Both the position numbers and the translations under genes were made by a program. DNA of 64,000 bases from Polyporus tsugae (Eukaryota > Basidiomycota > Agaricomycetes > Polyporales > Polyporaceae), in contig JAHRBS010000006.1 of the NCBI GenBank assembly GCA_024305745.1, forward strand, positions 2,296,501-2,360,500, read 5' to 3'. This document shows, piece after piece, positions 1 through 10,476 of the stretch (positions are counted from its first letter, which is position 1; the number at the start of each line of letters is the position of its first letter). The notes under the pieces were generated by a model that saw only the letters and a list, made by a program, of their open reading frames with translations, was not told the DNA's origin and ran no database searches.

Positions 1-1275
1 CCCAATGCCCGCCACCACATCCGACTCAGTCATATCTGTCGCCTGTGGCGTTCGGCTATCCACCAGGCTCCAGAGTTCTGGGTGGATATCCTCAGTGCCG
101 TCCCAGTCATCGGCCGTCCCCACGGACGCGAGTTTATCAAGACCTTTGTCGAGCGGACCACCCCGCTTAGCTTTGGGCTTTCTCTCAGATCCAGCAATCT
201 TACCATGATACGACAACTTCCGAACCACCATCGGCTCACCTTCCTATCGATCATATTCAGCCACGACTACCGGGCTGACCTTCTTGGCCTCATTGACATG
301 GAACTCCTGTGCCTCCGACACCTGAAGTGCGATTGGGCAGTATCAAGCGAATCGGTTGCACTTCCCTTCGCGCCAGTCAGGAACGCTCGCACCTCGGATA
401 GGCTCCCCCACCTCCGCATCCTGAACATCCATGGCCGATGCATCACTCCCGCATTCGTCGTTCCATCGCTGCGCGATTTGCGCATATTCGGCGCCGCTAT
501 CGTTTCGCCTGATTTCATCCTGAACGCCTTACGCGCCTGTCCTGGCCTGGAGAAGCTCACGGTAGAAGATGTGCGTCGTGACTCCGGAGCTCAGACTCTT
601 ATGGGTCTTAGACCCCCAGTTCCGATGGAAAGGCTCAGGCGGCTTACGTTGAACTTCATACCCGGGGAAGGCTTCGCTAACCTGTTCCTTTCTCATCTCA
701 AATACCCTCCCACCACGCAGGTCAAGATTATTGGCGAGCCGATGCTTCTATCCCACTATCTCTGCCATTTGTCTCTACCCACTCCTACTCCTGCTACTTC
801 CACTATCCAATCCCTCGTATTCACTCTCACTCCGAACCACAATGAAGACTTCTCGCTTTGTGAAGTCAAGGGTTCGTCCGACTTGTCTCCCAGTCGGCTT
901 TCCATGTTGCTCCGGTACGGACCATGGGACGTCTTCCCTTCCATTTATGACCACATGAGACACTTCTTAGAAGTTCCCACCATCTTTTCGTCCTTGCACG
1001 CCCGCGACCTCACCCAGATCACGTTCAACCTCGAGCGCGGTCTCTCAGTATCATACGAAGACTGGCAGGTTGTGCTCAGCCCATGTCCTCAAATTCGACA
1101 TTTCGCCGTTCACATCGCATCCTGCAGGGGTCTGCTCCGCGTCCTGCGGAGGCATCAGCTTCTTCCGCAACTGCTGACTCTGTCTATTACTTGCGAGAAC
1201 GGGAGCGGAGTCCACGAGTCCCTGGTCTTGGCGACCGAGTCCCGCGCCGCAATGAACGTTTCGCGCCTCGACTAG
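1..1275 (+). CDS. F-box/LRR-like protein, 5' end cut by the window
   Basis: The frame is open to the left edge. It starts inside an F-box: residues reading LSHICRLWR then APEFW match the F-box of the gene at 4976-6625 (LTHVCRAWR, TPEFW). The rest is a leucine-rich, LRR-like C-terminal region of about 390 residues. Such proteins are usually SCF ubiquitin-ligase adaptors that bind Skp1 through the F-box; the substrate cannot be predicted. The frame stops at TAG 1273-1275, but it stays open for 54 more codons to TGA 1438-1440. That tail contains ARLERLKA, matching SRLERLKA near the C terminus of the paralog. The TAG sits where the paralog has a Lys codon. This copy therefore looks prematurely stopped by one substitution, or needs readthrough. 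I saw no plausible intron removing the TAG. F-box assignment is good; the true N terminus is outside the window. Confidence 0.8.
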   Translation, partial: PNARHHIRLSHICRLWRSAIHQAPEFWVDILSAVPVIGRPHGREFIKTFVERTTPLSFGLSLRSSNLTMIRQLPNHHRLTFLSIIFSHDYRADLLGLIDMELLCLRHLKCDWAVSSESVALPFAPVRNARTSDRLPHLRILNIHGRCITPAFVVPSLRDLRIFGAAIVSPDFILNALRACPGLEKLTVEDVRRDSGAQTLMGLRPPVPMERLRRLTLNFIPGEGFANLFLSHLKYPPTTQVKIIGEPMLLSHYLCHLSLPTPTPATSTIQSLVFTLTPNHNEDFSLCEVKGSSDLSPSRLSMLLRYGPWDVFPSIYDHMRHFLEVPTIFSSLHARDLTQITFNLERGLSVSYEDWQVVLSPCPQIRHFAVHIASCRGLLRVLRRHQLLPQLLTLSITCENGSGVHESLVLATESRAAMNVSRLD

Positions 1276-2197
1276 TTGCGGTTCTATACCCAGCTGGTTG
1301 CTAGACGGAAGAAAGTCGACGCTTTCCCGCCCGTCTCGACAGCCAGGCTGGAGCGCCTGAAAGCCCACGTCAGGGATGATGTCTACACTGGAGCGAAAGA
1401 TGGTATGCTTCAGCTTGATTTTAATGATGCTGCACGCTGATCTCCCGCTCCCAGGTGCGACATGATGGTCAGTTACGACTAAGCCGCGTGTCGCCGCCCC
1501 TGTGGGGATATGGGGGGGCACTGGAGTGGCGATGCGGACAAGTTTGCGGATATATGTAACATCGTCTTCGAGTCGTTCTAGTTACAATTTCTGATTGTCC
1601 ACGCCGTCGTAAGCTCGGGTTCCTGTACTGAATCATTTGTGGCCCCCGTTCTGCGGGAGGTTGGCGGGTACTTAGTATCGTCTCGACAGTCGTGAGGAGG
1701 TCGGCCAGGACGGGTCGAGGTGGCAAGTGCTCGTCCGGGATTGCCGGACAAAGACTGCGTACTGGTTTGGATCTGTTTCTGAATATTCCGGAAAATATGT
1801 AAGTTATGGCGATGGTCTAGCTCGCCTCTCAATTGCCTCCTGGTAGCATCACTAGTACTCCCTCTGAGCGACTGCTGTCGCGGTTAATGGGTCATTGTGT
1901 AATGCACGTCACACCATGCCGTCTCGCCGTCGATATGGAGGATGTGGGGGGAGATGTGGACCACGATGCGAACTGTGTACCTATATGCTACTCAAAACAA
2001 ATGCGAATTACATTCGGCCTGAAGTCTGGTCGCAGGACATACAGCCAGCGATATGAAACACTTATACCACCACCACAAGTCGGTCAGAGTGGATGATAAA
2101 AGGATAGATCTGATAGCATGTAGCCTAAGCTCCACAAGTCCTGATAACAGCGTCATTCGGAGGAGCGGGATAATGATCCATGGCACGGCAGTGTACG
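1276..2197. other. Convergent intergenic region
   Basis: Lies between the 3' ends of the F-box gene and the sedolisin gene. 1276-1440 is the in-frame tail described for the F-box gene. From 1441 I see no conserved coding stretch, only short frames without family motifs; probably 3' UTRs and spacer. Confidence 0.5.
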
Positions 2198-4277
2198 TCA
2201 CGGGAGGAGGAGGAACGGCAGCAGGAGCCTCAAGAAATTGGGGGTCCCAAGACCGCTGACGGGATCCCACCCAGGCTTCGCTGCGAACCCGTTAGTCCCG
2301 CACCCGGGGTTTGAGCCGTTAACGATGTCGTTGAATGTCGCGGCAAACGCGGGCGTGTAAAGCTGTCAAGCGTGCGTCAGCAGTCGGACACACGAGCAGT
2401 TGGAAATTGAACATACTGCAGGGTTGACCCAGCCGACGGGCTTCTTCCCGATAGCGAGTCGAGCGTCGTTGATCGCAGAGAGTATGGATGCAAACGTCGG
2501 TGCAGACGCAGACGTCCCAGAGATCAACCTGAACTCGCCATTTATCGCGACGGAGTAGTTGAGGCCGTTCGCAGCAACGTCGGGGAACGCCCTGCCAGTA
2601 GCGTTGAAAATTCCAGGTGTGTACGGAGGCGGGAATTTCTCAAGGTAACCAGCGACCGTAGACTTCTGGAAGTCTGGGCGCGCGAAGATATTCGAGAAAC
2701 CGCCGCCCGACGGGAAGCGCTGGAACACCGCGCTCTCGCGATCTGTGACCTTGTGCCCGGGGACGACCTGAGTGGCGCCGACGGAGGTCACGTACGGGCA
2801 CCCGCCAGGGAAAGTCGGATTGAAACGGGATGCGCCGAGCACCTGCTGGCCGTCGTCGGTGAGACACGAACCGTCGAAACCGGCCACGCCGGCGTCGCCG
2901 GATGAGTAAACGAATGTGATGCCGGTTAAGCTGAGTTTCCCGTACTCTGCGCACTGGCGCTGCATGTACGCGGGGGTGAGGTCCGCCTCCTGGTAGCCAT
3001 AGGACGTCGAGATGACGTATGCAGTAGGCTTGCCTCCACAGTCCTCTGGGCCTTTGTATCCGCCAGGGTTGGGATCGGGGTATAGACCATCTTGGATAGG
3101 ATCGTCACCGCCCTCGAACGAGCAGTACGAGCCGTCGATGCCGTCGAGTAAGTTGTTAAAAGAACCGCTCTCGATTGCATCGCCCGTTTGATAGAGAAGC
3201 ACCTTTTGCTTCTTTCCGACAAGGCCAAGGACATACTGCAAATCGAGGCTGGACTCGCCGAGGTCACCACCGGGTACAATAGAGCCGCCATCGATACTGA
3301 TGAGAGTGGGGCGCTCGCCGACTTGGTCCTTGGAGTAGTTGCCGAAGAAGACGTCGAAGTCGGAAGGGTTGTGGGCTTGAGGGGTGTATTCGACTGTGCG
3401 ACCATGGTATCCATGCCATGAGATGCGCTCGATAGCCAAGACTTCTTACTCACCAACGCCTATCGAGTTCTTGTCGGCAGCCAGAGGTTCGTATACGAAG
3501 TCGTAAAGCACGCGCAAACATGCGAGAGTGATTGTCTCGTCGCAGTGCTCGAGATCCGTGAAGATGTCCTGTGCAACAAGGCGTTGAGCGTCAGATGCGC
3601 GCAAACGGAGTTTGTGCGGAACTCACCTCGATGACACCGCCTATCTTCGGCGCAGCGCCGAAACCCACGGTGCCAACATTCTTCGCAGCGGACGTCTTGT
3701 CCGTGCTTCCATGCCGACGGATCTTGACGTCGAAGTGCAGAGTCGGCGTGATGAGGTCCACATGCTTGGAGACGGTCTCGGGAAGGTGGTACGCGCCATG
3801 GCAGGCGATGTGCTCGCCGCCGTCCTCAGCGTGCTCGTAGACGAAGTACTGCGTCCCGAGTAGCCGCTCGGCCTCTGCCACGGTCACGTTGGCCATGACC
3901 CAGCTACCGCTTTTGCTGAGGACGATCCGGCCCGCGTCGATCGACCCGTCCTCCACAAGCCACTCCCGGACCGCATCGTAGGATTCGGCCGAGGGGCGGA
4001 ACGCATTCGCCACTTCCTTGGGGGTCCAGTGCTTGCTGTAGTTGGGCGAGTCCGGGTGCGCGACGTTCATAAGATACGCCTCGAGGTTGTCCAGGTTGGA
4101 TTGGACCAGTCCGACGCTGAGAGGGAGAATCGCGTCGGGTTCGGCGCGTCGAACAGGATTCCATCCAGAGGGTAAAGACCGACGAGATTCGTGTGCCACG
4201 CGCTTCACGGGTATCGGCTCGCGCGAGGCGAGGGCGAAAGACGCGAGACCGAGGACCAAGAGACGAGTGAGCAGCAT
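2198..4277 (-). CDS. Secreted sedolisin (S53, tripeptidyl-peptidase-like) serine-carboxyl peptidase
   Basis: Four exons (4277-3627, 3568-3454, 3393-2417, 2362-2198) with 58-60 nt GT-AG introns give 635 residues. A signal peptide (LLTRLLVLGLASFALA) is followed by a pro-kumamolisin activation domain (about residues 25-190) and the S53 catalytic domain. The catalytic Glu302 and Asp306 lie in GESSLDLQ, the nucleophile Ser550 in SGTSAS, and the SSGDAGV segment carries the oxyanion Asp. FNDIVNGSN and GWDPVSGLG near the C terminus fit the calcium-binding end. Family members are acid proteases that self-activate outside the cell and release tripeptides or cleave internally, for nutrient uptake. The protein ends in a short Leu-rich stretch (LRLLLPFLLLP) beyond the usual end. 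A TATA-like box lies about 70 bp upstream. The chosen ATG is the first in frame and gives the signal peptide. Confidence 0.95.
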
Positions 4278-4975
4278 CTTAGCACTGGCCCAGAGGGGGG
4301 TGTAAGATGGGTACCCTGGGAAGACGTCGCGTCTGTGGAACTGTTGTTTTTATACCCGAATGCCCGCATTCTAGCCTGTCGCCGGAGAGGGTGTCGCCAA
4401 ACTTCCAATTGATGTCGCACATCGGTGATGGCGGCGAAAGAAGTTGATTCTCCGTGAGCACGGGGCCATGGTATGAGCGGAAGACGGGCGTGGCGTCGAT
4501 GCGGTTCGAGAAGCAGCGAAGCATGCGCGAGATGGCATGCGGGCGCTCTCAGCTTCACCGCCTCCTCAACATCTGTATCGTGATTTGTGGCTTGTGAGTG
4601 CAATAGCAGGCCAAAATCGAGGAAAGAAAACGGCAAATGATGTATCTTCCATTGCGCGGGGACGGTAGAGTACCCATCGAGAACCTGGCGAATGAATTGA
4701 GAGACGCAATATTGAGATCCAAACGGGGAACCTCAAGGCTCTATCTCTGTTTATTGAAAAAGGCCCTTCCTTCTACATATACAAACTTCCTGATTTCTTC
4801 GGATGTTCGAAAGGAGTTGAGGCTAACGGTGAGCATGCATTAGAGGCTATAGACAGGTTTCATGACGTGAAACTTACCAGAAACGGTAAATTGTTCTATG
4901 CATGCAGGCTGCTGAGAACACGGCCCTAAGATCTCAGTAGTGTTCACCTGCAGAATGCCAAGGCTCCGTGTTTGC
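4278..4975. other. Intergenic region upstream of sedolisin
   Basis: Contains the sedolisin promoter and the 3' flank of the F-box gene that ends at 4976. No further gene seen. Confidence 0.5.
4347..4354 (-). promoter_or_regulatory. TATA box of the sedolisin gene
   Basis: The minus strand reads GGTATAAAAAC here, about 70 bp upstream of the ATG at 4277, a normal distance for a TATA-driven fungal promoter. It fits an inducible secreted enzyme. Confidence 0.6.
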
Positions 4976-6625
4976 TCACCGAATATGCGGCGTACCGACT
5001 CGATCTCGTTGGTCGATCGAAACAACGACTTCCGAAACGACCGCCTTCAACCTCTCCAACCGACTCTCAGATAACGGGGTTGACGACGGGTTCCGATACT
5101 CAAGCTTTTCGAGCCGCAGGCCCAGCGCTGCCCGCCACTCGACCGCCATAACCAGCAACTCGTGCACCCCGCCACCATTCGCGCACGCGATCGACAGCCG
5201 CTCGAGGTCCGGACAGAGCAAGTCCCGGCCTTCCGCTATCGGGCGCCGCAGTGCGCGGAGCAGGTGGCGGCAGGAGCTGATCCCCACTGTGAACTCAACG
5301 AGGAGGGGGAGGGCCGCGAGGATGTGCAGCCACGCATCCACGGTCACCGAGTTGCCGCTCCCGCATCGGAGGGTCAAGCAAGTAAGCCTCGCAGGCGAGA
5401 ACAGGTCTGCGATGGCGCGGAGAGGATCCGAGCAGTCGCTCGTCGTGGAGGAGGCTCCCCAAGCCGCTTGACACATCGTCAGCGTGATGCGGTCCGAGTC
5501 ACCGGCGTATCCATGGACCTCGTGGTGCCAGACTCCTTGGCTGGCGTCCGACGTTAATTTCACGCGGAGGGTATCTACTGCGTGGACGACTGCAGGAGGT
5601 GGGGAGGTGGGTATTATGGAAGTTGGTCGTGAAACACATTCAGATTCTACTGAGAGGTGCGCAGTGGGCGGTAAGGCAACATTGGAGAGGAACTCGAGCA
5701 CGCATGACGTGACACGGTCATCGCATGTCTCAATACGGCATCGGCGCAAGCGGGGTAGAGCACAGGGGAGACGGAGGGTTGGATTAGGCACTGGTGGGTG
5801 TATGGGCGGCATCCAGTTGATGAGAACTAGGTCTTCCAGTTCTTCACATAGTTCCAATCCCTTCAGGAATAAGAAGAATTCGAGGGGACGGCCATGGTGG
5901 ATCAGGACTTTGAGGGATGGGAATGCCAATGATGGCGCGAAAAGGCAACCGTGGGCGCACTCGAGCTTCCGCAATCGAGGAAACTTGTGAGCAGCGGACG
6001 GGATAGGGTGACCAAGATCCAAAGCAGGCAGCTCGAGGAAGCGGTGTCCAAGTGCCGCACAGCGGAGGGTTTCCAAGTTCGGCATTGTGAGCTCGAGAAG
6101 GGCGAACTTGTTCTCCAAGCGGACGGACAGCTCAGAGAGACGACTGAGATGGCCACCACATTCAAGCTCCCGCAGAAACACCACGTTGGAGCCCACGTCC
6201 AATGCGTACATGAGCGGCGCGGAACGATGGATGAACTTAATCATCTTGCTGAAGTCCGTGGGATGCTTCGGATGTCCGCTGACAAGAATCATGTCAGCCC
6301 AGAACTCTGGCGTCTTGAGGATCAGGTCCCGCCAAGCACGGCAAACATGCGTGAGTTTGATATGGTTCCGACGTGTGGGGGACACCCCGGCAAAGATATG
6401 CATGAGGAGCTCGGGAGGAAGTTTGACGTGGATGGGAGCGGCAGCGTTGTGAATGGTGGACAGTCGATGAATGAAGTCGGTGATGTCCTCGACTGTCGAA
6501 CGGTATTCGAGAATCCGTTGGGAGGCAACTGCCTGGACTTCATGGGGTGCGAGCCCCCTCAACAGTGCCAGATCGCTCTCTGGCAAGGCAGCAGGACCCG
6601 TCCTACCTGCCTCCTCGTCGTCCAT
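4976..6625 (-). CDS. F-box/LRR-like protein (full-length paralog of the gene at 1-1275)
   Basis: Single exon of 549 residues. The first ATG (MDDEEAG) at 6625 is used; the open frame six codons further up begins with GTG. A short helical N terminus is followed by an F-box at about residues 69-112 (KLPPELLMHIF, LTHVCRAWRDLI, TPEFW) and a long leucine-rich region with degenerate LRR-like repeats. Predicted role: substrate receptor of an SCF ubiquitin ligase; substrate unknown. It resembles the left-edge gene along its whole length, including the C-terminal RLERLKA block. The two copies lie in opposite orientation on either side of the sedolisin gene. Such F-box families are greatly expanded in Agaricomycetes. 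Confidence 0.85.
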   Translation of the reverse strand: MDDEEAGRTGPAALPESDLALLRGLAPHEVQAVASQRILEYRSTVEDITDFIHRLSTIHNAAAPIHVKLPPELLMHIFAGVSPTRRNHIKLTHVCRAWRDLILKTPEFWADMILVSGHPKHPTDFSKMIKFIHRSAPLMYALDVGSNVVFLRELECGGHLSRLSELSVRLENKFALLELTMPNLETLRCAALGHRFLELPALDLGHPIPSAAHKFPRLRKLECAHGCLFAPSLAFPSLKVLIHHGRPLEFFLFLKGLELCEELEDLVLINWMPPIHPPVPNPTLRLPCALPRLRRCRIETCDDRVTSCVLEFLSNVALPPTAHLSVESECVSRPTSIIPTSPPPAVVHAVDTLRVKLTSDASQGVWHHEVHGYAGDSDRITLTMCQAAWGASSTTSDCSDPLRAIADLFSPARLTCLTLRCGSGNSVTVDAWLHILAALPLLVEFTVGISSCRHLLRALRRPIAEGRDLLCPDLERLSIACANGGGVHELLVMAVEWRAALGLRLEKLEYRNPSSTPLSESRLERLKAVVSEVVVSIDQRDRVGTPHIR

Positions 6626-6925
6626 CACCTGGGCATAGATCACGTTAGCGAGCCTCGCTCACAGAATGGGAGTAGTAGGGCAGTTTACGATGTCGTCGTC
6701 ATAGAGCATCATCCAACCTAAACTCCCTAGGAGATGGGGGTGAGATGTCAAGGCTATCGCAACCTTATAACCCGCATATCAACTGTCTCGGCTTTCGCGT
6801 GTTCGGGCGCTCGAAGTACAGCGATATTCGCGCGCTCATAATCCAGCAATATCACGAGAAGGATATTTTCGGAATACACAGCGTATGTACTTACAAGCGG
6901 ACACATCTAGAATTCCCTGGGTCTC

Positions 6926-8707
6926 TCACATTCCAGAGACAATCGGAGCATTCCCTTTCTCCAGTGCCGTACGCAAGCTATAGGGAAGAGGGCACGGCGA
7001 TGGTCAGAAGAATGATTACACAGGACCCCGGACAAGGCAATATGTACCTGTAGTCGTCACCATTCTGAGTGATGTAGCGGACCCAGGGGAGTGCCTGGTA
7101 GCCGCTCTTCTCAACGATCTTGAGGTATCGGACCTGGATACCAGAAACGGTGAAATATGGAATCTCGAACTTGACGGTGATAGGGGCGCGCTTGTCCAAA
7201 GACTCATGTTCTAAGTAGAGGCAAGGTCAATTGTATAACTGTGCACACTGTGCAGCCGGAAGGAGACGTACCACCGCGGACACTGGGGAGACCGAAGTGT
7301 GCGCGCATGAGGAACTCGCGGCCGCCCCCCAGCTGCTTGATCTTCCACACAAACGCGGACTTGTCCGGCACATACTGCACGCTACCTGTCGATGCCTATG
7401 AAAAGAGTGGTGCATGAGGTTATATCCGGACAACTACAAGCAACCCGAGGAGCATACCCTGAACTTGGGGGTATCTGCATCGTCGGGGACCGGTACGTAG
7501 ATCTCGACATTGTTCGCGGTACTTCTCCGCTTGAACTGAGCCTTGACCTTGACCATGTACTCGATTCTGCTGCCCTTGTGGTGCTCCACCGCAGCCTCGA
7601 CCCACACGAGCGGCTTGACCGGCGTCGAGAGACGGTACGACATCAGCTCGAACTCGCCGTCGGGTGGGATGAACGAGATCGTGCGATCGTTCTCGAACCG
7701 GGAGAGTCGGACACATTGGTGGAACTTAACGTCCTCCATCTCGATCGCCTTGCCCCGCGCGTTGCGCCCCGTGCTCTCGAACATGACCTTGTCGTTGAGG
7801 CCGAGGCGGAGTTCAGGCATGCCGGAGAGGTAGCACTTCATCTTGACGGCGCCAAGAATTTCTGAGCGGACAACGTTCCCGTTTGCGTTGACCTGGGGAG
7901 GAGGTGAAGTGAGTAGAGCACACTTGGGGCTGGGGGAGGGACGGCGATGAAGACCCGAGCATGATGAATTAGAAACATCATGAAAGAAGAATGATGCATG
8001 AATGCTGCGGTAGCAGGCGGGACTTGCGCAACGGCAGACGAAAGTAAATACTGACCAGTAAGTTGACGCTCTCGATGACATCCAAGAAGACCTCATTCTT
8101 CCGGTAACGGATACCCTCTGACCGCCATGACACTGCGTTCGTGACAGCAATTGGTGGCCGTACTTGAACTTCGAGCTTGTAGGACTCTTGCGTGATATAC
8201 CTGCGCAGCCACAGTCAAACCAACACGGAGACAGAGTGGAGGAGGGGAGACGTACTCCTGGAGGATCTTACTCTCCGTTGTCTGGGGGTACCCAAAGTCC
8301 ATCATCTCGTCCATGAGCTCGTAGATGATGACGAAGTTGTCGCGGATGGACTCCTCCTCGAGCTCCTTGAAGTACTCGACCAGCACGGAGACGAGGCGGT
8401 GGAGGAAGAGAATGATCTCTGCGGCGTTCGTGTTCCGCTTCGATAGTGCGAGGACTGTCCGAGGATGTGTCTAGGTTGATTGAAGGCACAAAGGCTGCGA
8501 CTACTCACGATAGAGGTTGGAATGCCGGATGTGCATATAGTTCACACCTTCCCTCGTGAAACACGGAGTCACTTGCTGGCCTTCTTCCTCGAGATCCAGG
8601 ACTATTGGCAAGAAGCGCTCAATGTAGGAGGTTGGGACGTCATCTCGATATGACCTTTGAATGAGCGGTTTGCCCTTGAGGTCGAGGATGGCGATTAAGC
8701 TTGCCAT
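6926..8707 (-). CDS. apm1: AP-1 clathrin adaptor complex, mu subunit
   Basis: Seven exons (8707-8509, 8454-8256, 8200-8056, 7892-7458, 7395-7272, 7210-7048, 6977-6926) give 438 residues, the normal length for mu1. The N-terminal longin-like part (residues 1-140: ILDLKGKPLIQR, then LSKRNTNAAEI and LVEYFKELEEESIRDNF) is near identical to the mu1 consensus. It is followed by the mu homology domain (GIRYRKNEVFLDVIESVN, SGMPELRLGLND, SRFENDRTISFIPPDGEF, and the terminal ALPWVRYITQNGDDY). Mu1 binds tyrosine-based sorting signals and helps load clathrin vesicles at the trans-Golgi and endosomes. The ATG at 8707 gives the canonical MAS start. The last 52-nt exon adds a short variable tail. The gene shares a 313 bp promoter with the PQ-loop gene. 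Confidence 0.95.
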
Positions 8708-9020
8708 AGTCAGCCGAGGAAACACCAAGGTCGTGGGCAGGAAGGTCTGAGAGATGTGGAAACACAGAATCCAACCAGCTGGTTTTCGGAAGTCGAAAGT
8801 TGTCGCGTAGCAGGCTAGTACACGGGTTCTGATAGCGACGCAGAAAGAAGGAGCCCAAGACGGAGAGTAAGTACAACGGAGTGCGGTGGATGGAATGATT
8901 CTGAGAGCCCAGTGGACCCTGGAATCCCATGGGCGCCTATGAACACGCTCGGCGTCTGTGCCTAAACAGGCTGCGCGCGGGGTGTGGCACTCGCGCCGTT
9001 TCGCCCTCCCTTCTCCTCCC
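8708..9020. promoter_or_regulatory. Divergent promoter between apm1 and the PQ-loop gene
   Basis: 313 bp lie between the two start codons, which point away from each other. I see no clear TATA box, as expected for housekeeping genes. Co-regulation is an inference from spacing only. Confidence 0.5.
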
Positions 9021-10476
9021 ATGTCCGGCACCTGCGAGCCAGTGCGTTCTTTTTTGTCTGGGATCTTGGACCGCTTACGACCAGACCCATAGCATCACGA
9101 TGCCTCGGCGAACGCCCTGACGGCTTTCATGTGCATTGGGATTACGATATCCTACCTACCACAGGTGCGCCAGCCACTGCGTGCGAGGAATGAAAGGAGC
9201 ACTGAATTGGGGTCTCCCCAGCATTGGCGTATCATCTCCGCCAAGTCGTCGGAGGGTTTTAGCCCATGGTTTCTTCTCTTGGGTAGCACATCCTCGGCTT
9301 CGGCCATGCTGAATATGTGAGCATCTTCGTACAGTCCTTGGAGGCTACTTGACGGACGAGTGGCGCGACAGCATTGTCATGCAATGGGGTCTCATCAGCT
9401 GCTGTCAGGTCCTTGTGAGTGACTATTCCAACCATGTGTCTTCCTAAATTTCAACTCACTAAGTTTCGCCTATCCGTTCTCATAGCCGTTTGGGAGCTGT
9501 ATTGAGTCCATTGCCGGCGTCCTTCAACTCGTTCTTGTCTGGGTGCTTTTCGTGTTGATGTGAGTTCTATGCTATGATGCGGTCTGGAGACAACGAGGCT
9601 GATGCCATGCAGATTGGTGTTATACATGGTGTACTACCCACCACACCTCAAATACGTCGAGTTAGATGTAGACCTCCCCAACAACCTCCCACCACAACAC
9701 ATCAAGACCCCAGTTAAGCGCGAAGCCTGGAAGCTCTCCATTACCCTCACATGGGCTGTCTGCGTTCACATGTGAGTTATCTTCTCATCTAATCCTCCCC
9801 CAATGGTTGATTTTCCTTCCCTAACCTAGCGCGGTTATTTCGTTCGTCACGTATATGCTCTTGTCGACCAATACCCCAGACGAGGCCCACCGCACCCGCC
9901 AACTCCAGCTTTGGACGTTGTTCCTCGGCGTTACCTCCGCCGTGCTCGCTGCGTTCCAGTACATACCCCAGATCGCGCACACATGGGGTCTCAAGCTCGT
10001 CGGCGCGCTCAGCATCCCCATGATGTGCATCCAGACTCCCGGCGCGGTCCTCATGGTGCTCAGCATCGGGCTCCGCCCAGGCACCAATTGGACTAGTGAG
10101 TCGCCTCCCCACGTCAACCCTTGTAGTCTCGCACATTGATAGTATTTGCTCGACACTAACATTGACTTCGTCTTTCACAGCGTGGATATCGTACGCCGTC
10201 GCGGGCATCATGCAGGGCATCCTCCTCGTCATGTGCATCGTCTTCCGAGGCCGCCAGCACGCGCTTGGCCTCGACGACTTCGGACGCCCGTTGGCCCCGC
10301 CGCCATCCTACCCCGCTTCTCAATCGTTCCGGGATGACGTCGCCCCCGCGGTCGAGGATGCAGCGCGGATTTCGCAGCGGGTGGCAGGGGAGGAGGCGGT
10401 TGGTGAGGACACCCCGCTGTTGCGGACGGGTGCGACAAAGCAGAGGAGGCAGTCGTTCTGGTGGTGGAAGCGGTGA
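9021..10476 (+). CDS. PQ-loop repeat membrane transporter (vacuolar/lysosomal type)
   Basis: Eight exons (9021-9041, 9093-9164, 9222-9316, 9372-9414, 9486-9559, 9613-9771, 9830-10095, 10181-10476) give 341 residues. Two PQ motifs sit at helix ends: YLPQ at 28-31 and YIPQ at 199-202, in two repeats of three helices plus a linker helix, the seven-TM pattern of PQ-loop/SWEET-like proteins. Fungal relatives (Ypq and Rtc2 type) export basic amino acids from the vacuole; cystinosin is a distant relative. Substrate is not predictable here. The hydrophilic C-terminal tail holds EDTPLL, an acidic dileucine signal ([DE]xxxLL) used by clathrin adaptors for vacuolar/lysosomal delivery. The 21-nt first exon (MSGTCEP) gives an in-frame start and a good splice to the first helix. 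Confidence 0.88.
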
